From Branchiostoma belcheri (Eukaryota; Chordata; Leptocardii; Amphioxiformes; Branchiostomatidae): 64,000 bases of DNA. Positions 1-10,913 of this stretch are shown here, piece after piece (positions within the stretch are counted from its first letter, which is position 1; each line of letters opens with the position of its first letter). The DNA lies in the NCBI RefSeq assembly GCF_001625305.1, contig NW_017803876.1, positions 882,497 to 946,496 of the forward strand, in the 5' to 3' direction. Under the pieces are notes generated by a model. The model was given only the letters and a program-made list of their open reading frames with translations. It made no database searches and had not been told where the DNA came from. Made by a program: the position numbers and the translations under genes.

Positions 1-181
1 TTCAACTTATATTAATGCCGCCATTAACACAGGGGACAATACAATACTCATTTTCACCTGAGCGAAGTGAGGAAAGTCGTGTAAAGTGCCTTTCCCAAGG
101 GCACAAGATCGGTGGCATGTCTCAAACCCGGGACCTCTTGGTTCCGAGTCGAGCACTCTGCCCCTACGCCACACGACCCCA
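1..181 (-). mobile_element. tRNA-derived SINE, copy 1
   Basis: On the minus strand the element opens with a tRNA-like head (A-box-like GTGGCGTAGGGGCAGAGTG, then a degenerate B-box) next to the right end. It continues into a body whose reverse complement reads 'aagtgaggaaag' and ends near 'ccattaacacaggggac'. Related copies lie at 7862-8083, 8390-8506, 9411-9560, 10068-10262 and 39510-39715. Pol III transcription is inferred from the box motifs. The left end may run outside the window. Confidence 0.75.
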
Positions 182-590
182 CTTCTGCATATTTCATAGA
201 TCTTATTTCACGGTCAGTGGTAGCCTGGGTATGGCACCAAGGCTCTCATACTTGCTCCCTAAGATATTTTAAGGAGTGAGTATGGGGATAATAGGATGGA
301 AATACTTTTGAAAATGAAAGAATATCTGCTGCGGAGGCAAGGAGAAAAGCCAGAAAAGCTCGCTAACAAAAGGACTGATTGACTACAATGTAGAATCGCC
401 ATACTCTGGGTGTGGCTGTCAACACAATAGGATGGCACCCAGGCTAGGTTACTTTAGTAGTAGTGTACGAGTACAATCGACGAAAAGCTGTCCATAATTT
501 TGGTAGCCGTTTGCTCTTTAGTTTTTCTTTACCATTCCTTGGTGTAATAGTATAATCTTTGGACAACAAAGATGTTAGACCATAACTCAC
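182..590. other. Unassigned sequence downstream of gene A exon 6
   Basis: No coding exon was recognised here. The last exon of paralogues B and C, which encodes a CNGQC motif followed by HPHSKIYD, has no counterpart between 1 and 590. Gene A therefore either continues beyond the left edge or has lost that exon. Confidence 0.4.
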
Positions 591-3500
591 CGATTCTGAC
601 TCCGTAGTTTCCCGGCTGGAAACTCTCACACGGTCCCTGTGTGGGGTCACAATCCGGGTTCGGCTCCGCCCTCAGAGAGATCTTCTGTCCGTACGTGCCT
701 GCCTCCTGCGCCTCAAGAACGAAGCCCTGGCCTGGAGATTTAGATAAGTATGGACAAGAATTAATGCCCAAGCAACAAGAGAGGCACACGGTGCGTTTGC
801 CTCAGACTCTACCAGGCTTCAGAGGCGGCTGGAAAGAGTAGAAATTGTCCAAATACCCTTTTATTAAACCTACATGGATTGTTATCTAGTATGAGTATTT
901 GGCCAATTTCTACCATTTCTTGCTACCTCTGAAGCCTGGTGGCGGCTACCTCCGTCTGTTGATGAGTCATTTGCTGATGTGTGTTTATCAGGTCAAAACA
1001 AACCCGTTGCTGATGTATCATAGATCACAAGAAAGGCTCACATGACTTTCGCAGTACGTTATTTCGTGTGTTCTTACCCAGTGGAATGCCGTCCACAGTG
1101 TCCATATCCATCACCATACCTGTGCCCGTCCCGTTATATAATTTAATGTATAAACGCAACACCACAGGGTATCTGCTACAGCTCCAGTTACCATGGTGAC
1201 TGACGCCTGGTCCAGATCATTGACGTTATATGTTTGGAGAAGAAGCACCAGACCAAAAATTATATACTCTCCTTGTATCTTGTATCCTCATGCACAGGTA
1301 AACATATAATCATTTCGTGTGTTCTTACCCAGTGGGATGCCGTCCACAGTGTCGATGTCTATGACCATTTCGCCTGTGCCGGTGCCGTTCTTGGACACGT
1401 ACTCCACATCGATGATGAAAGTTCCTAATGATTCAGAACATGCAGGCCGTGATGTACATGGTTACTGCGTCTGGATGCAACCAGACAATTACAGGTACAT
1501 GTAGCTGAGATAGTAGTGATAACACGGTTGAATGATCAGCAGAATGATCAGCAGAATGATCAGAATATATAATCGTCAAGCTATGTACACCATCTTTTCA
1601 CTGTTACACTCATATTCCTCACTGATCATAGTCTAAATCTTTCTTTCCCCGTTGCATTGGCAGAAACGGTACTTCAAGGACTTCAAGGCTGCATCACAGG
1701 GATAAATCCTAACGTTACGTTACTGGAATTGTTGCTCGTGCTACATGCCATGCACTAGGCTACATACATGCAAAGGATGCAGTATTATATCCTGGTGCAA
1801 GGTGTGGTAATGGCAACTAATGATGTGTATGGCCAGTATTATGCACATGTATAACATTGCTATAAATATAGATTTGATTACGTCGATGAAGGTTAGACAT
1901 CCAGGTAATACGATACGCCAAAAAACAGTTACTCAAGCAACTGGATATGATTTTGAAAACGTCAGACGTTTCAGCTAGTATCCACTAGCTTTCGTCAGTG
2001 ACTGAGAAACTAGAGGGGAAAGCGGGTTTATAAGCATATTGATTGATATGCAAATAAAGTGAAGACTAATTTGCATCATCTTGTCTTGACTTGTCTGACT
2101 TTTGTTCCTTTTTCGACTTCCAAAAATTTGTATTCACTTTATTTGCATATCAATCAATAGGTTGTGCTTATAAACCTGCTTTCCCCTCTGGTCTCTCAGT
2201 CACTGACGAAAGCTAGTGGATACTAGCTGAAACGTCTGACGTTTTCAAAATCATATCCAGTTGCTTGAGTAACTGTTTTTTGGCGTATAGATTTGATTAC
2301 CCTGTGGCCCAGACTTGGGGTTGACGCTGAGAGTGGTGATTTTGGCGTCGCCGTCGTCCTTGATGGTGCACTGCTTCAGCAGCTCACAGTAGTAGATCGG
2401 GTCCAAATCAGCCCTACAGGAGGAAAACAGAAGTGTCAGTCTTTCTTTTTTACAGAAGTTCGCTGCCTATCATGTTTTGATATTGCAGGTAATAGACCTG
2501 GTACTGAAGAATACACAGTAAAGAGTCGTTACGGACGCAGGTTAGGGAAATAGAAATCAATAGTCTCCAAGCAGATCCTATGGTGGCAAGGCAGTATCCA
2601 ATTGTATACCGGGACCCCCATACTCGCTCTCAACATACTATTAATGATGTTCTTAGTTGTAGCGGTTATGGGAGCCCCATGGTATGCAAATAGGATGATA
2701 CCGGCCTGGCTAAGATTGTACTGTATTCCGTAAAATTGCACTGCATTCCGTAAAATTGCACTGTATACTCTGGCACCCCTGCGGATACTGACTTGCGACC
2801 ATAGGATCTGCTTGGAATTTTTTTTTTTTATAAATCTGTGATTTTTACTTTTCAATCAGTTTGATGAATTCCTGCACGCCCTCGATGTCACACAGCAGGT
2901 TGCAGGCCACGCCCAGCGCCTGGCTGCCGGTCTTGTCTGCCAGGGCCTGGCACAGTTCCCCACAGGTCCCAACAACTCCCACCTCTGTATGTGTAGGCAA
3001 CAGTTAGTTTAGTCTATATTGACCCACCACAAATAAAAGTATGATAAGCCGGAAAATGGAATCGGCTTTCTGGCATTCATACATATTTGTACGTATATCA
3101 TAAGCTAGTGATGCACATGTAGACACATTTACAGTTTATTAGAATATTACGATGAAAGTGTACATCTTCTTATATCATGCGTGTCGGAATTGTGCCATCT
3201 CGTGAGCTAACTTTGTATTAACTATGCGTTTTGCCAGACTCAATGCACCTCCCTTGCCCTTCTATTGATTTTAAATTTTCTATTCCTGCTTGAGTAGAGA
3301 TTGTAGAAAAAGAATTCAAGGCTGCATCACAATACAAAAAGAATGGATTTAAAAAAAAAAACAACAATATACCACCGTTATAGTACATTCAAAAGTCGTT
3401 TTAAACTTGAACGCTTTGCTGTATCTAGCCATTAACTTTTTTTTCGAAGTACTCACGCAGGATAATGTTCAGCAGCTGCTGGATGGCCTGCTGACTGAAG

Positions 3501-4783
3501 TCTATGCAGAACTTGCAGAGATCCAGGTCCACCTTGCTGGGCTTGAAGTCCTGGCTCAGAGACAGGCCGCCAGGCCAGGTCAGCGGCCGCTGGGAGCGGG
3601 GAGGCGGGCGGACGGCCAGGCACTGGGATGCCAGCAGAACGGCAAGAACCACGGCGACGGACTGGGATGGAGGAAAAATGCACATCGTCGACTGTCAATC
3701 GTGTTGCAAGTGTTACTACATACAAGTATCTGTACAGCTTTAGTCTCCACCAGACTAACACCTCGGGTTCAGTAAAATTTAGCCAAATAGGGGGGATGTC
3801 AGCAGAACGGCAAGAACCACGGCAACGGACTGGAGTTGTGGAGAAAAGCACATGATATACTTATGATCTTTATTCATGACACCAAAAAGCAAACCCTACA
3901 GCAGGGATTAGCCTCGGACTCCCTGAATTGAAAGAGTTTGCGTACAAAACCTCAATGAACAAGACAGGCGATATATGAATCCCTCATATACATCATAATA
4001 CATTATTTTGTGCCAAGCAAATAATATCGTCCACTTAGACTCCACTATGTATAATTTTGATAGATCGCTACCAGCCAGTAATCTTATTATCTGCCAAACA
4101 TTGTACCTGTCACAATTGTTGTGCAATAAACTATCGCAATTCACATGTGTATGACATTTATATATGTGGTAGCTTTTTTTAGAAACGGTTAAAGTTTGTC
4201 AATTGCTTTCTTATTACTATGTGTGTCTGTGTATCTGTGTGTCTGTGAAAATAGAATAGGTAGAAAACGTCAAGATGAACGATTTGACACCCCCAACATC
4301 TGCTTGGAGATCAGCACAGGTCGATGTACAGATCACATGACTCCAGTCACGAGTTCGCCACCTGGTGCCCTTGCCCAGGTAAAAGTCCAATCAGACCCCC
4401 CCCCCCCCCAAGGGTGTGCTGACTTAGTATATGGAAATTTACAATCCATACTTTCTAGGCTGACCCTTCCTTTTCAAACGCCATGCCCCCAGTTGAGCGA
4501 AAAGAAAACGGCATAACGTGATATACCTTCAATTTCATGTAACTGCTTTTTGAATACGAGCGTGTACAGCGCAAAACATGTATGCTCATGAGATGTATGC
4601 CCACTACCTCATTTTACCGAGGGTCTGAGATTTTTCCTTTTAAGGGAATCGTGTACAAAAAAAAATCCTGAAACTATACCTTTTAAGGTACTATACTTAA
4701 GCTATCGTACATTTGCGTCTTTGAACTGGTCTATCTGGATGAACACTCAAGACACATACTTTACAAGCGCAGCTTACCTTCAT
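591..4783 (-). CDS. Saposin-B-domain secreted protein, paralogue A (partial at 3' end)
   Basis: Exons, 5' to 3': 4778-4783 (Met-Lys), 3457-3661, 2849-2984, 2301-2413, 1329-1424, 591-731. All have GT-AG borders with phases 0,1,2,1,1. The protein starts with a hydrophobic signal peptide (MKSVAVVLAVLLASQCLAV). A saposin-B-like domain follows: CKFC, TCGELC, ACNLLC, then DPIYYCELLKQC, giving eight cysteines where a canonical saposin has six. After it comes a beta-rich tail with the motif KNGTGTGE and then D-T-V-D-G. This layout recalls Dictyostelium countin-type proteins, which carry a saposin-B domain; that link is from memory. Saposin-like domains bind lipids or membranes, and the signal peptide implies secretion or lysosomal delivery. 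Exon 6 ends at a good donor (CG|GTGAGT), but the terminal exon seen in B and C is not in the window. Tandem with paralogues B and C. Confidence 0.8.
1062..1135 (-). pseudogene. Decayed duplicate of gene A exon 5
   Basis: About 75 bases repeat the 3' two thirds of exon 5 (1329-1424), including the same donor context CTGG|GTAAGAACAC. The minus frame reads G-T-G-T-G-M-V-M-D-M-D-T-V-D-G-I-P-L-G. The 5' part of the exon and its acceptor are missing, so it is probably not used. It lies in the intron between exons 5 and 6. Confidence 0.75.
1149..1260 (-). mobile_element. Dispersed repeat family R, fragment 1
   Basis: Contains the family landmarks 'accacagggt(a/g)tctgctacagc', 'gttaccatggtgac' and 'ggtccag(a/g)tcattgac'. 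Fuller copies lie at 6090-6400, 15005-15190, 20268-20545, 26395-26690, 59630-59860 and 63455-63745. No coding capacity was seen. Confidence 0.65.
1884..2288. mobile_element. Long palindromic MITE, family Y, copy 1
   Basis: Two arms of roughly 150-160 bases are near-perfect inverted repeats. The left arm begins near 'acgccaaaaaacagttactc' and the right arm ends 'gagtaactgttttttggcgt'. Both arms contain the word 'gtcagacgtttcagctagta' or its complement, separated by a short spacer. No ORF. It sits in an intron of gene A. Other members are at 24062-24250, 33086-33330 and 56455-57080. Confidence 0.85.
2564..2816. mobile_element. MITE of the TCTCCAAGCAGATC family, copy 1
   Basis: Starts TCTCCAAGCAGATCCTATGG and ends with the inverted form CCATAGGATCTGCTTGGA. 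The interior is non-coding and includes a direct repeat of 'ttccgtaaaattgcactg'. Relatives with the same ends lie at 5708-5866, 18533-18677, 29008-29175 and 33065-33510. Confidence 0.75.
3662..4777. other. Intron 1 of gene A
   Basis: Non-coding. It contains a partial direct copy of the exon 2 acceptor side at 3793-3840, and a 14-base C run near 4398. It shows no convincing exon. Confidence 0.55.
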
Positions 4784-5000
4784 GTTGACCTGTTCCTACG
4801 ATGGCGTCGTGAGAAAAAGAGTGGTCTGAGGGCTACGTGCGTTACAAGGTGCGCTTTTTATCGCGTTTTTTGTTGACAGATATTTACTCATTAGTTACTC
4901 AGTACTCCTACACCAAGCGCCGCGGATTGGCTGTCTCGCTACCTTATCCTCCTACTTTGTTTATTGATCCTGATTGGAGACCCTGACATCAGACAAGGGT
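4784..5000 (-). promoter_or_regulatory. 5' flank and probable promoter of gene A
   Basis: About 200 bases directly upstream of the Met-Lys exon are strongly conserved at the same place in gene B (9747-9965) and more weakly in gene C (16926-17095). A CCAAT box (ATTGG on the plus strand at 4926-4930) stands at the equivalent position in all three. Promoter function is inferred from position and conservation. Confidence 0.6.
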
Positions 5001-5918
5001 CAGAAAAACAATTTTTTCGTGGTTAACAATCTAGAACTACAACCCAATGTGACCTGCATGTAGCTTTACTTGATTATATAATGCATAACAGACAATGAAG
5101 ACTGCAGGGAAAAATTGATTGGGTGGCACATATTGGCCCTTCACCCCTTGCATAGAACACCATTTACCCTTACAATTATTGTTTGTATGTGATTTGTTAT
5201 GAACTGTTCCAGGCGTAGGGGTTTAACAATGTTAGGTTTTGGGGAAAGTTATAATAATTATAACAGTTGTGCACCTTTTTAAAAAGACAAGCAGGAGACA
5301 ATCAAGTTTTCGCATCTTTATTTGTTTATATTCAAAGACAGAACAGTGGTTCGTTTTGCCATGACTATCTATAAATACGCGATTACAGACACAGGAAAAT
5401 TAACAGTGCATGACAGACAGCTGTCCATCCTTGCCCCCCCCTTCCCCCCAACGACCAGGAGGTCAAGGGACAAGACAGACAGACAGACAGATAGACAGAC
5501 GAACCAGAGCAAATAAGACAAGATCAGATGACGAAGTCAAGTTTGTTGTCGTTCCATTCAAGTCAAAGGTGGTCTTTCCAATACGTCAAACGACAATGCA
5601 CCTAAACGCTCGGTCAAAAGCAACACGCCAGGGAGCCAAGTATATCTCCTAACTTTGGAAATCGTACTGTCACCAGGCAAGTACGAAGCAAGGGGGGAAT
5701 AACTTACTCTCCAAGCAGAGGTTTGGAGTTTGGATTGTTTTTGGCGTGTTTTTAGGCTTTTTTATCGGGGTTTCTTTTCTTGCACTGGAATTTGTTTTAC
5801 CCAAAACAAACAACAACAAAAAAAACGTTTTCAGCCAAAACCCAAAGCTCTGCTTGGAGAGTAGGAATACATGTAACTTGGAATTAGCGTTGTTCATCCG
5901 TTTGTCGCGGCTGCACGA
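5001..5918. other. Intergenic region between genes A and B
   Basis: AT-rich and non-coding. It holds a short GACAGACA microsatellite near 5480 and a palindromic MITE at 5708-5866. The stretch 5540-5900 resembles the region downstream of gene C (10690-10870), so it is probably the duplicated 3' UTR and flank of gene B. Confidence 0.5.
5708..5866. mobile_element. MITE of the TCTCCAAGCAGA family, copy 2
   Basis: Begins 'ctctccaagcagaggtttgg' and ends 'caaagctctgcttggagagt', giving inverted ends that match the family. The interior is A/T rich with no ORF. Confidence 0.65.
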
Positions 5919-8900
5919 CTAGTCAGATGGAGTGATGGTGAAGTTGGTTTTCTTCGTGTCGTAGATCTTACTGTGGGGATGTTTGCTCATACACTGACCA
6001 TTGCAGATTTCTGAAACAGAGAGACAAGATTCTCCTTAGAATATTATTTACTAGCATGTTAATAACAGTAGGCAATTTCTCCTCTCCTTTATATGTTGTT
6101 ATGTTTACCGAAGGAAAACATATTGTTTTTGCTCTGTTTCTTCTTCCTATTCTTCTCCAAACACTGACCTCTGGCCTAGTTAATGACCTGAACCAGACCG
6201 TCTCACACCAAGCTAACTGGTGTTGGGTTGCATCATGTTGCAATTTTATAGTAGGAGGGATTTAGACTGCTGTCACCATATATATGAATGTGTTTGAGCC
6301 TGCATGGTTTGAGTAAGAACTAACAGAAAAGACCATATGCGAAAGTAAACATTATGCATTTGCTTTGCAAATGTTACCTTTCTAGTTTTATTTCATGTCG
6401 TGTTATTTTATTTCAGATTCAGTTTTATAAAATGTTATGATATGTTACGTTATGTTTTGGTATACCCTAAATATTCATTCAACGTTTTCATTTGTCTATC
6501 CCTTCGTTTTATTCCGATTTTCCAACATGACTTACGCAGAGTGGCGTTATAGTCGCCCGGCATGAAAGATTCCCCGCCGTTCGGCACCGCGTGCAGCGTC
6601 ATCTTCATTCCGTACTTCCCCGGGGCCTGCGGCTCGTTCAGGAAGGACCCACCTGAGGTGTGGAACAAGCATTTAGTCTTAGGCTTAGTCGGTGGCACTT
6701 TACACGACTTCCCCACCTATACGGTGGAGTGACGCCCACCGAGCCTCTTAGGCTAATCTGTCTGTCAGGGTGCCAAAAACACCTTACGGATTTGGTGCGC
6801 CGATGTGACAACATCTCATATTGGCCACTGAGAGCCGTAAAAAAATTTTTTTAGTCTTAGTCTTATATTAGTCTTATATCTCATATTGCGGAAAGTTTGC
6901 TTAAATATCTGTTTTCGTGCTGTAATTATAGAAAAAAATCCCCATATCTTACCTACGGGCCATTGATCTACAGTGTCGATGAGTAGCAGCAGTTCCCCTG
7001 TCCCCGTGCCGTTCTTCGTCTCGTACTCAACGTCGAAGATAAAGTCCCCTGATATGGAGGACAAGAAAGAGTGCATGAAAGTAACCAGACAATCATATAT
7101 ATATGTATTGAAACAGTAATGATTAATTAATGAAGACCTTTATTTTACATTTTTGCCCCACTGAGCTAAGCACAGGTCACATGTTAACAAAGTATACACA
7201 TGTAAATATAAATGTCTAGAGTACACAAGTACTTTCAACTTCATCTCGATTCTTGGTCATCGCATAAATGTAGTTGGCTGTATGATCAGTTAAATCTGGT
7301 TTATCGAAGGCTGTAAGGAATTTCTCTATACTATTCAAATACTTAAAATTGGAATATCGGCTTAACACATAATCGAAAAGAATGCTTCTGTCGCCAGTAT
7401 ACAAAGACCAATTTGCTGATCCTTCATGACTTTCCTAGGCAAATAATGCTCTCCTACTACTGGGATTGATGTAACGGTGTTTTTTATTTATTTATTGAAA
7501 CAACAAAGTACAAGACATGGTACAAGACATAGAGGTGGAAACTCTAGCCGAAGCTAATATTAATCACACCCCTGACATATAATACAAATTACAAGTATGA
7601 AGATGACAAAACAACAAATGAGCGTTCGTTTATACAAGACTAACGGCAATATAAATCATCAACTATAAATCGTTGGGTATTAAGTATAAAGGTTTGAGTA
7701 AGAATCACGGTGTTGCGTGGCATAACTGTTATATACTGAATGCTGATGGCAAATCGTGAACAGAACGTTTCGAGAAGGCAGCTTTTGATGGGGTAAATGT
7801 GGAAGGCTGGACATTTTTAACGGTTTGGTTACCTTTTTTATTCCAACATGTAATCACAAGACGTCACTCAATTTTTTTCAACTTATATTAATGCCGCCAC
7901 CAACACAGGGGACAATACATGTACAATACTAATTCTTTTTCACCTGAGCGAAGTGAGGAAAATCGTGTGAAGTGCCTTTTGAGCCTTTCCCAAGGGCACA
8001 AGATCGGTGGCATGCGCAGGACTCGAACCCGGGACCTCTCGGTTCCGAGTCGAGCACTCTGCTGTTACGCCACACGACCCCACAATGATTACCTTGTGGT
8101 CCTGACTTTGGATTGACGTCAAAAAGGGTGGTGGTCGCATCGCCGTTGTCGACAATCGGGCACTGGTTCAGTAGCTCGCAGTAGTAGATCGGGTCCACGT
8201 CGGCCCTGTGAGTTGTACAGACATACGATGAACATACAAATGTCGTGGAATGATTAGTTCTTAACTGCCTACGTCATGTTGGTTAGACACCATTCATATT
8301 TTACCATTACGTTATAATAATAATAACTTAATTTCACAACAATTGTACAGGGTACAAAGTATGACATCTGATACTAAAAGAGATGGGGTTCGCCAGGCAA
8401 AGTCGTGTAAGGTACCTTTCCCAAGAGCACAAGATTTTTGACATGGCAGGGTTCGAACCCGGGACCTCTTGGGTCCGAGCCGAACGCTCTGCCGTTACGC
8501 CACACTTAAATCACAATAATCAGGAAAATAGCAAAGATTTTTTTTCAACAGGATGAAAGCGTTTACTTTTGGAATGCGTGAACGAACTCGTCGAACCCCA
8601 CGGCGACACACAGAGTGTCACAGGCCAGCTCCACCGCCTTACTGTCTGTTTTGTTGCCCACGATCGCACACAGCCCTTGGCATCCTTTCGTCAAACCACC
8701 CTCTGTACAGGAAAAAACAAAAGATAATTTATAAGCACTATTACTATTATTATCTTGATTGAATACTTTAGTATGCTTTGTACTTAAGTCTGTTGTACTC
8801 TTATATTGTTAATTGAGCTTAATCTTTACTTGTTAGTTTACTGTATTAGTATGTTATATTGTGTATGTTTAATCTTTGTATTGTTTGGCACCCGAAATCA

Positions 8901-9746
8901 GCTATGCTGCCTGGGTGGCCAGTGTATTGTACTGTTACAATGGAATTAAAAAATAAGAAATAAAAAAAATAAATAAAATTCATAAGTAGCAGCCCTTTTG
9001 TACCCCTGCTTCTCCAATTTTCCACTATGCACGTGGCCTCTTCAAAAGCTTAATCATCATCACTTGAAAGCTAGCTAGCTGCCGCCGCGCCGCGTGCCTG
9101 CGGAGCTGGTGTGTCACGCATCGTCCCAGAGTATTGTCACTCCTTCCCATCACGAAGCACAATGGTGATCATGAGGGCGTACTCACCGAGAATGGCTTCT
9201 CCAATAGTCTGGATGGCGTTATGAGCGAAATCCACGCAGAAGCTGCACAAGTCCATGGCACCGACTTTGCTGGGCTTACTGAGGGTCCGACTCAGGGACA
9301 GGCCTCCGGGCTGAACCAGTGGGCCCGGGTGGCGGACGGCCAGGCACTGGTACGCCAGGAAAACGGCAAGAACCACGGCGACGGACTGGAACGGCAGCAA
9401 AATCAACACATGTCAACAGGTCGCGGGTTCGAGTCCTGACATACCACCGATCTTGTGCCTTTGGGAAAGGCACTTTACACACTTCCCTCACTTAACTCAC
9501 TTAATGCAGAGAAAATGAGTATTGTCCTGAATTTGCCCAGCTGCGTTGGTGGTGGCATGAAATAAGTCTATATAACTTGAGCGTGCTGTCACCATGTCTA
9601 GTCATGAAACGTTGGAATTAGAAAAAAAGTAACACATCCGCCATAAGGATAGCGTTGTCGGCAAAACCCAAACAGCTGTGTTTGAGACCTCACAAATACA
9701 ATTGCAAGACAACTACTTTATACTAGAAAGTGTAGCTTACCTTCAT
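5919..9746 (-). CDS. Saposin-B-domain secreted protein, paralogue B
   Basis: Seven exons: 9741-9746 (Met-Lys), 9187-9385, 8567-8702, 8093-8205, 6953-7048, 6536-6652, 5919-6010. Summed coding length is 759 bases, 252 residues plus TAG. Exons 3, 4 and 5 are exactly 136, 113 and 96 bases, as in A and C. The signal peptide is MKSVAVVLAVFLAYQCLAV. The saposin-B-like region has cysteine clusters CSFC, GCQGLC, ACDTLC and DPIYYCELLNQC. The tail carries KNGTGTGE, then a C-terminal CNGQC and HPHSKIYD motif. A luminal or secreted lipid- or membrane-interacting protein is the family-level expectation; the exact role is unknown. A SINE lies just inside intron 4 beside the exon 4 donor, and a second truncated one lies next to the exon 2 acceptor. 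Confidence 0.85.
6090..6400 (+). mobile_element. Dispersed repeat family R, copy 2
   Basis: Starts near 'gttatgtttaccgaaggaaa' and includes 'ggcctagttaatgacctgaa' and 'tgttgggttgcatcatgttg'. It ends near 'tgctttgcaaatgttacctt'. It lies in intron 6 of gene B and has no credible ORF. Confidence 0.7.
7500..7730 (-). mobile_element. Possible 3' end of a non-LTR retrotransposon
   Basis: In intron 4 of gene B. The reverse complement ends in an A/T-rich simple tail after a unique stretch. The pattern is typical of 5'-truncated LINE tails, but no coding sequence confirms it. Confidence 0.3.
7862..8083 (-). mobile_element. tRNA-derived SINE, copy 2
   Basis: The minus strand starts 'tggggtcgtgtggcgtaaca' and carries a good B box (GGTTCGAGTCC) after a GTGCTCGACTC A-box region. 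It then runs into the shared body ending near 'ggcggcattaatataagttg'. This is the best-preserved copy here. Its head lies about 10 bases inside intron 4 of gene B. Confidence 0.8.
8390..8506 (-). mobile_element. tRNA-derived SINE, truncated copy 3
   Basis: Minus strand: 'agtgtggcgtaacggcagag' head, B box GGTTCGAACCC, then the start of the body. The 3' body is missing. It lies in intron 3 of gene B. Confidence 0.7.
8741..8976 (+). mobile_element. Probable 3' end of a non-LTR retrotransposon
   Basis: Low-complexity U/A-rich sequence followed by 'gctgcctgggtggccagtgt' and a tail of AATAAA-like units up to 8976. The layout resembles the 3' UTR and simple tail of a LINE. No ORF is present. It lies in intron 2 of gene B. 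Confidence 0.4.
9411..9560 (+). mobile_element. tRNA-derived SINE, 5'-truncated copy 4
   Basis: Begins within the tRNA-like head at the B box (GGGTTCGAGTCC, near 9424). It continues through the body 'gggaaaggcactttacacac' to 'gttggtggtggcatgaaata'. It abuts the polypyrimidine tract of the gene B exon 2 acceptor. Confidence 0.75.
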
Positions 9747-9965
9747 GTTGACCTGTTCCTACGATGGCGTCGTGAGAGAAAGAGTGGTCTGAGGGCTACG
9801 TGTGTTACAAGGTGCGCTTCTTATCGCATTTTTGTTGACAGATATTTACTCATTAGTTACTCAGCACTCCTGCAGACCCCCAGACCCGCGGATTGGCTGT
9901 CTCGCTACCTCATCATACTTTGTTTATCCTGATTCTGATTGGAGACCCTGACATGAGACGAGGGT
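9747..9965 (-). promoter_or_regulatory. 5' flank and probable promoter of gene B
   Basis: Closely matches the 5' flank of gene A, with the CCAAT box (ATTGG on the plus strand) at 9892-9896. Conservation of this non-coding segment right up to the start codon suggests it was duplicated together with the gene. Confidence 0.6.
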
Positions 9966-10067
9966 CAGAAAAGCCAGTTTTTAGTGGCAAACGATGTAGA
10001 ACCACGACCTGATGTGACCTGCCTGTTACGTTTCTTCATTTGACGATAAATTATATAAATGTCTGTA

Positions 10068-10262
10068 AGGTCGTGTGGCGTAGTGTCAGAGTGCTCGACT
10101 CGGAACTAAGTAAGACATGTAAGAGGTCCCGGGTACGAGTCCTGACATGCCACCGATATTGTGGGAAAGGCACTTTACACGACTTCGCTCACTTCGCTCA
10201 GGTGAAAATGAGTATTGTATTGTCCCCTGTGTTGGTGGCGGCATTAACATAAGTTGAAGAAA
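10068..10262 (+). mobile_element. tRNA-derived SINE, full-length copy 5
   Basis: Plus strand: head 'ggtcgtgtggcgtagtgtca', B-box-like GGTACGAGTCC, and body through 'gtgttggtggcggcattaac'. The head has a small insertion. It lies in the spacer between genes B and C. Confidence 0.8.
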
Positions 10263-10913
10263 GTTGAGTGGGTTGTCTCCACGTCTTGTGACTACATGTT
10301 GGAATACATAAAAAAAGTATGTAGTGAAAAATGTTGGCACCACGGGCTTTTATCCCCAGAACCAGGCACATTTGACCTATGAGTATTGTCCGTATCATCG
10401 TTTAATGTTTATGATTATGTTATCATTATTATATTATTTAGCAAGTCTGTGTTTATGGGACGTTATAACCGTTGTGCAGCTTCGTGTAAAAAAAGGACAA
10501 ACAAGAGAAAATAATTTTCGTATTTTTATTTATTTATCTTCAAAGGCAGTAGAGTGGTCCGTTCAATTACAAACTGACTTCCAAGAGTCTATTTACAAGT
10601 GCGAAATTAAAGACACAGGAAAAGGGACATTACAAGTACATAGCAGATGAAGCAGAGCAAAGAAACCGAGATCAGATGACGAACTCAAGTTTGCTGTCGT
10701 TCCATTCAAGTTAGGTGAATATAGGTGGTCTTTCCAATAAAGTTAAATGACAACTCTCTTTAATGCTCGGTCAATAATAATAAGCGAGTCAGTCAAGTTC
10801 ATTTCATAACTTTGGAAATCGTACTGTGGCCAGGCAAGTGAGGACCATGCGAGAATAAGAACTGGGAATTAACGTCGTTAATCCGTTTGTCCCTTGTAGC
10901 CGCTGTTTTGTGT
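10263..10913. other. Spacer between genes B and C, with the probable 3' UTR of gene C
   Basis: Non-coding. 10500-10870 resembles 5300-5690 downstream of gene B ('tttatttatttatcttcaaa', 'aactttggaaatcgtactgt'). It is therefore a duplicated 3' flank. TTTATT motifs, AATAAA on the gene strand, could serve polyadenylation. Confidence 0.45.

Noticed and set aside
7862-8083. Possible tRNA genes at the SINE heads
   Set aside because: A and B boxes are present, but acceptor and anticodon stems do not form, and a common body follows each copy.
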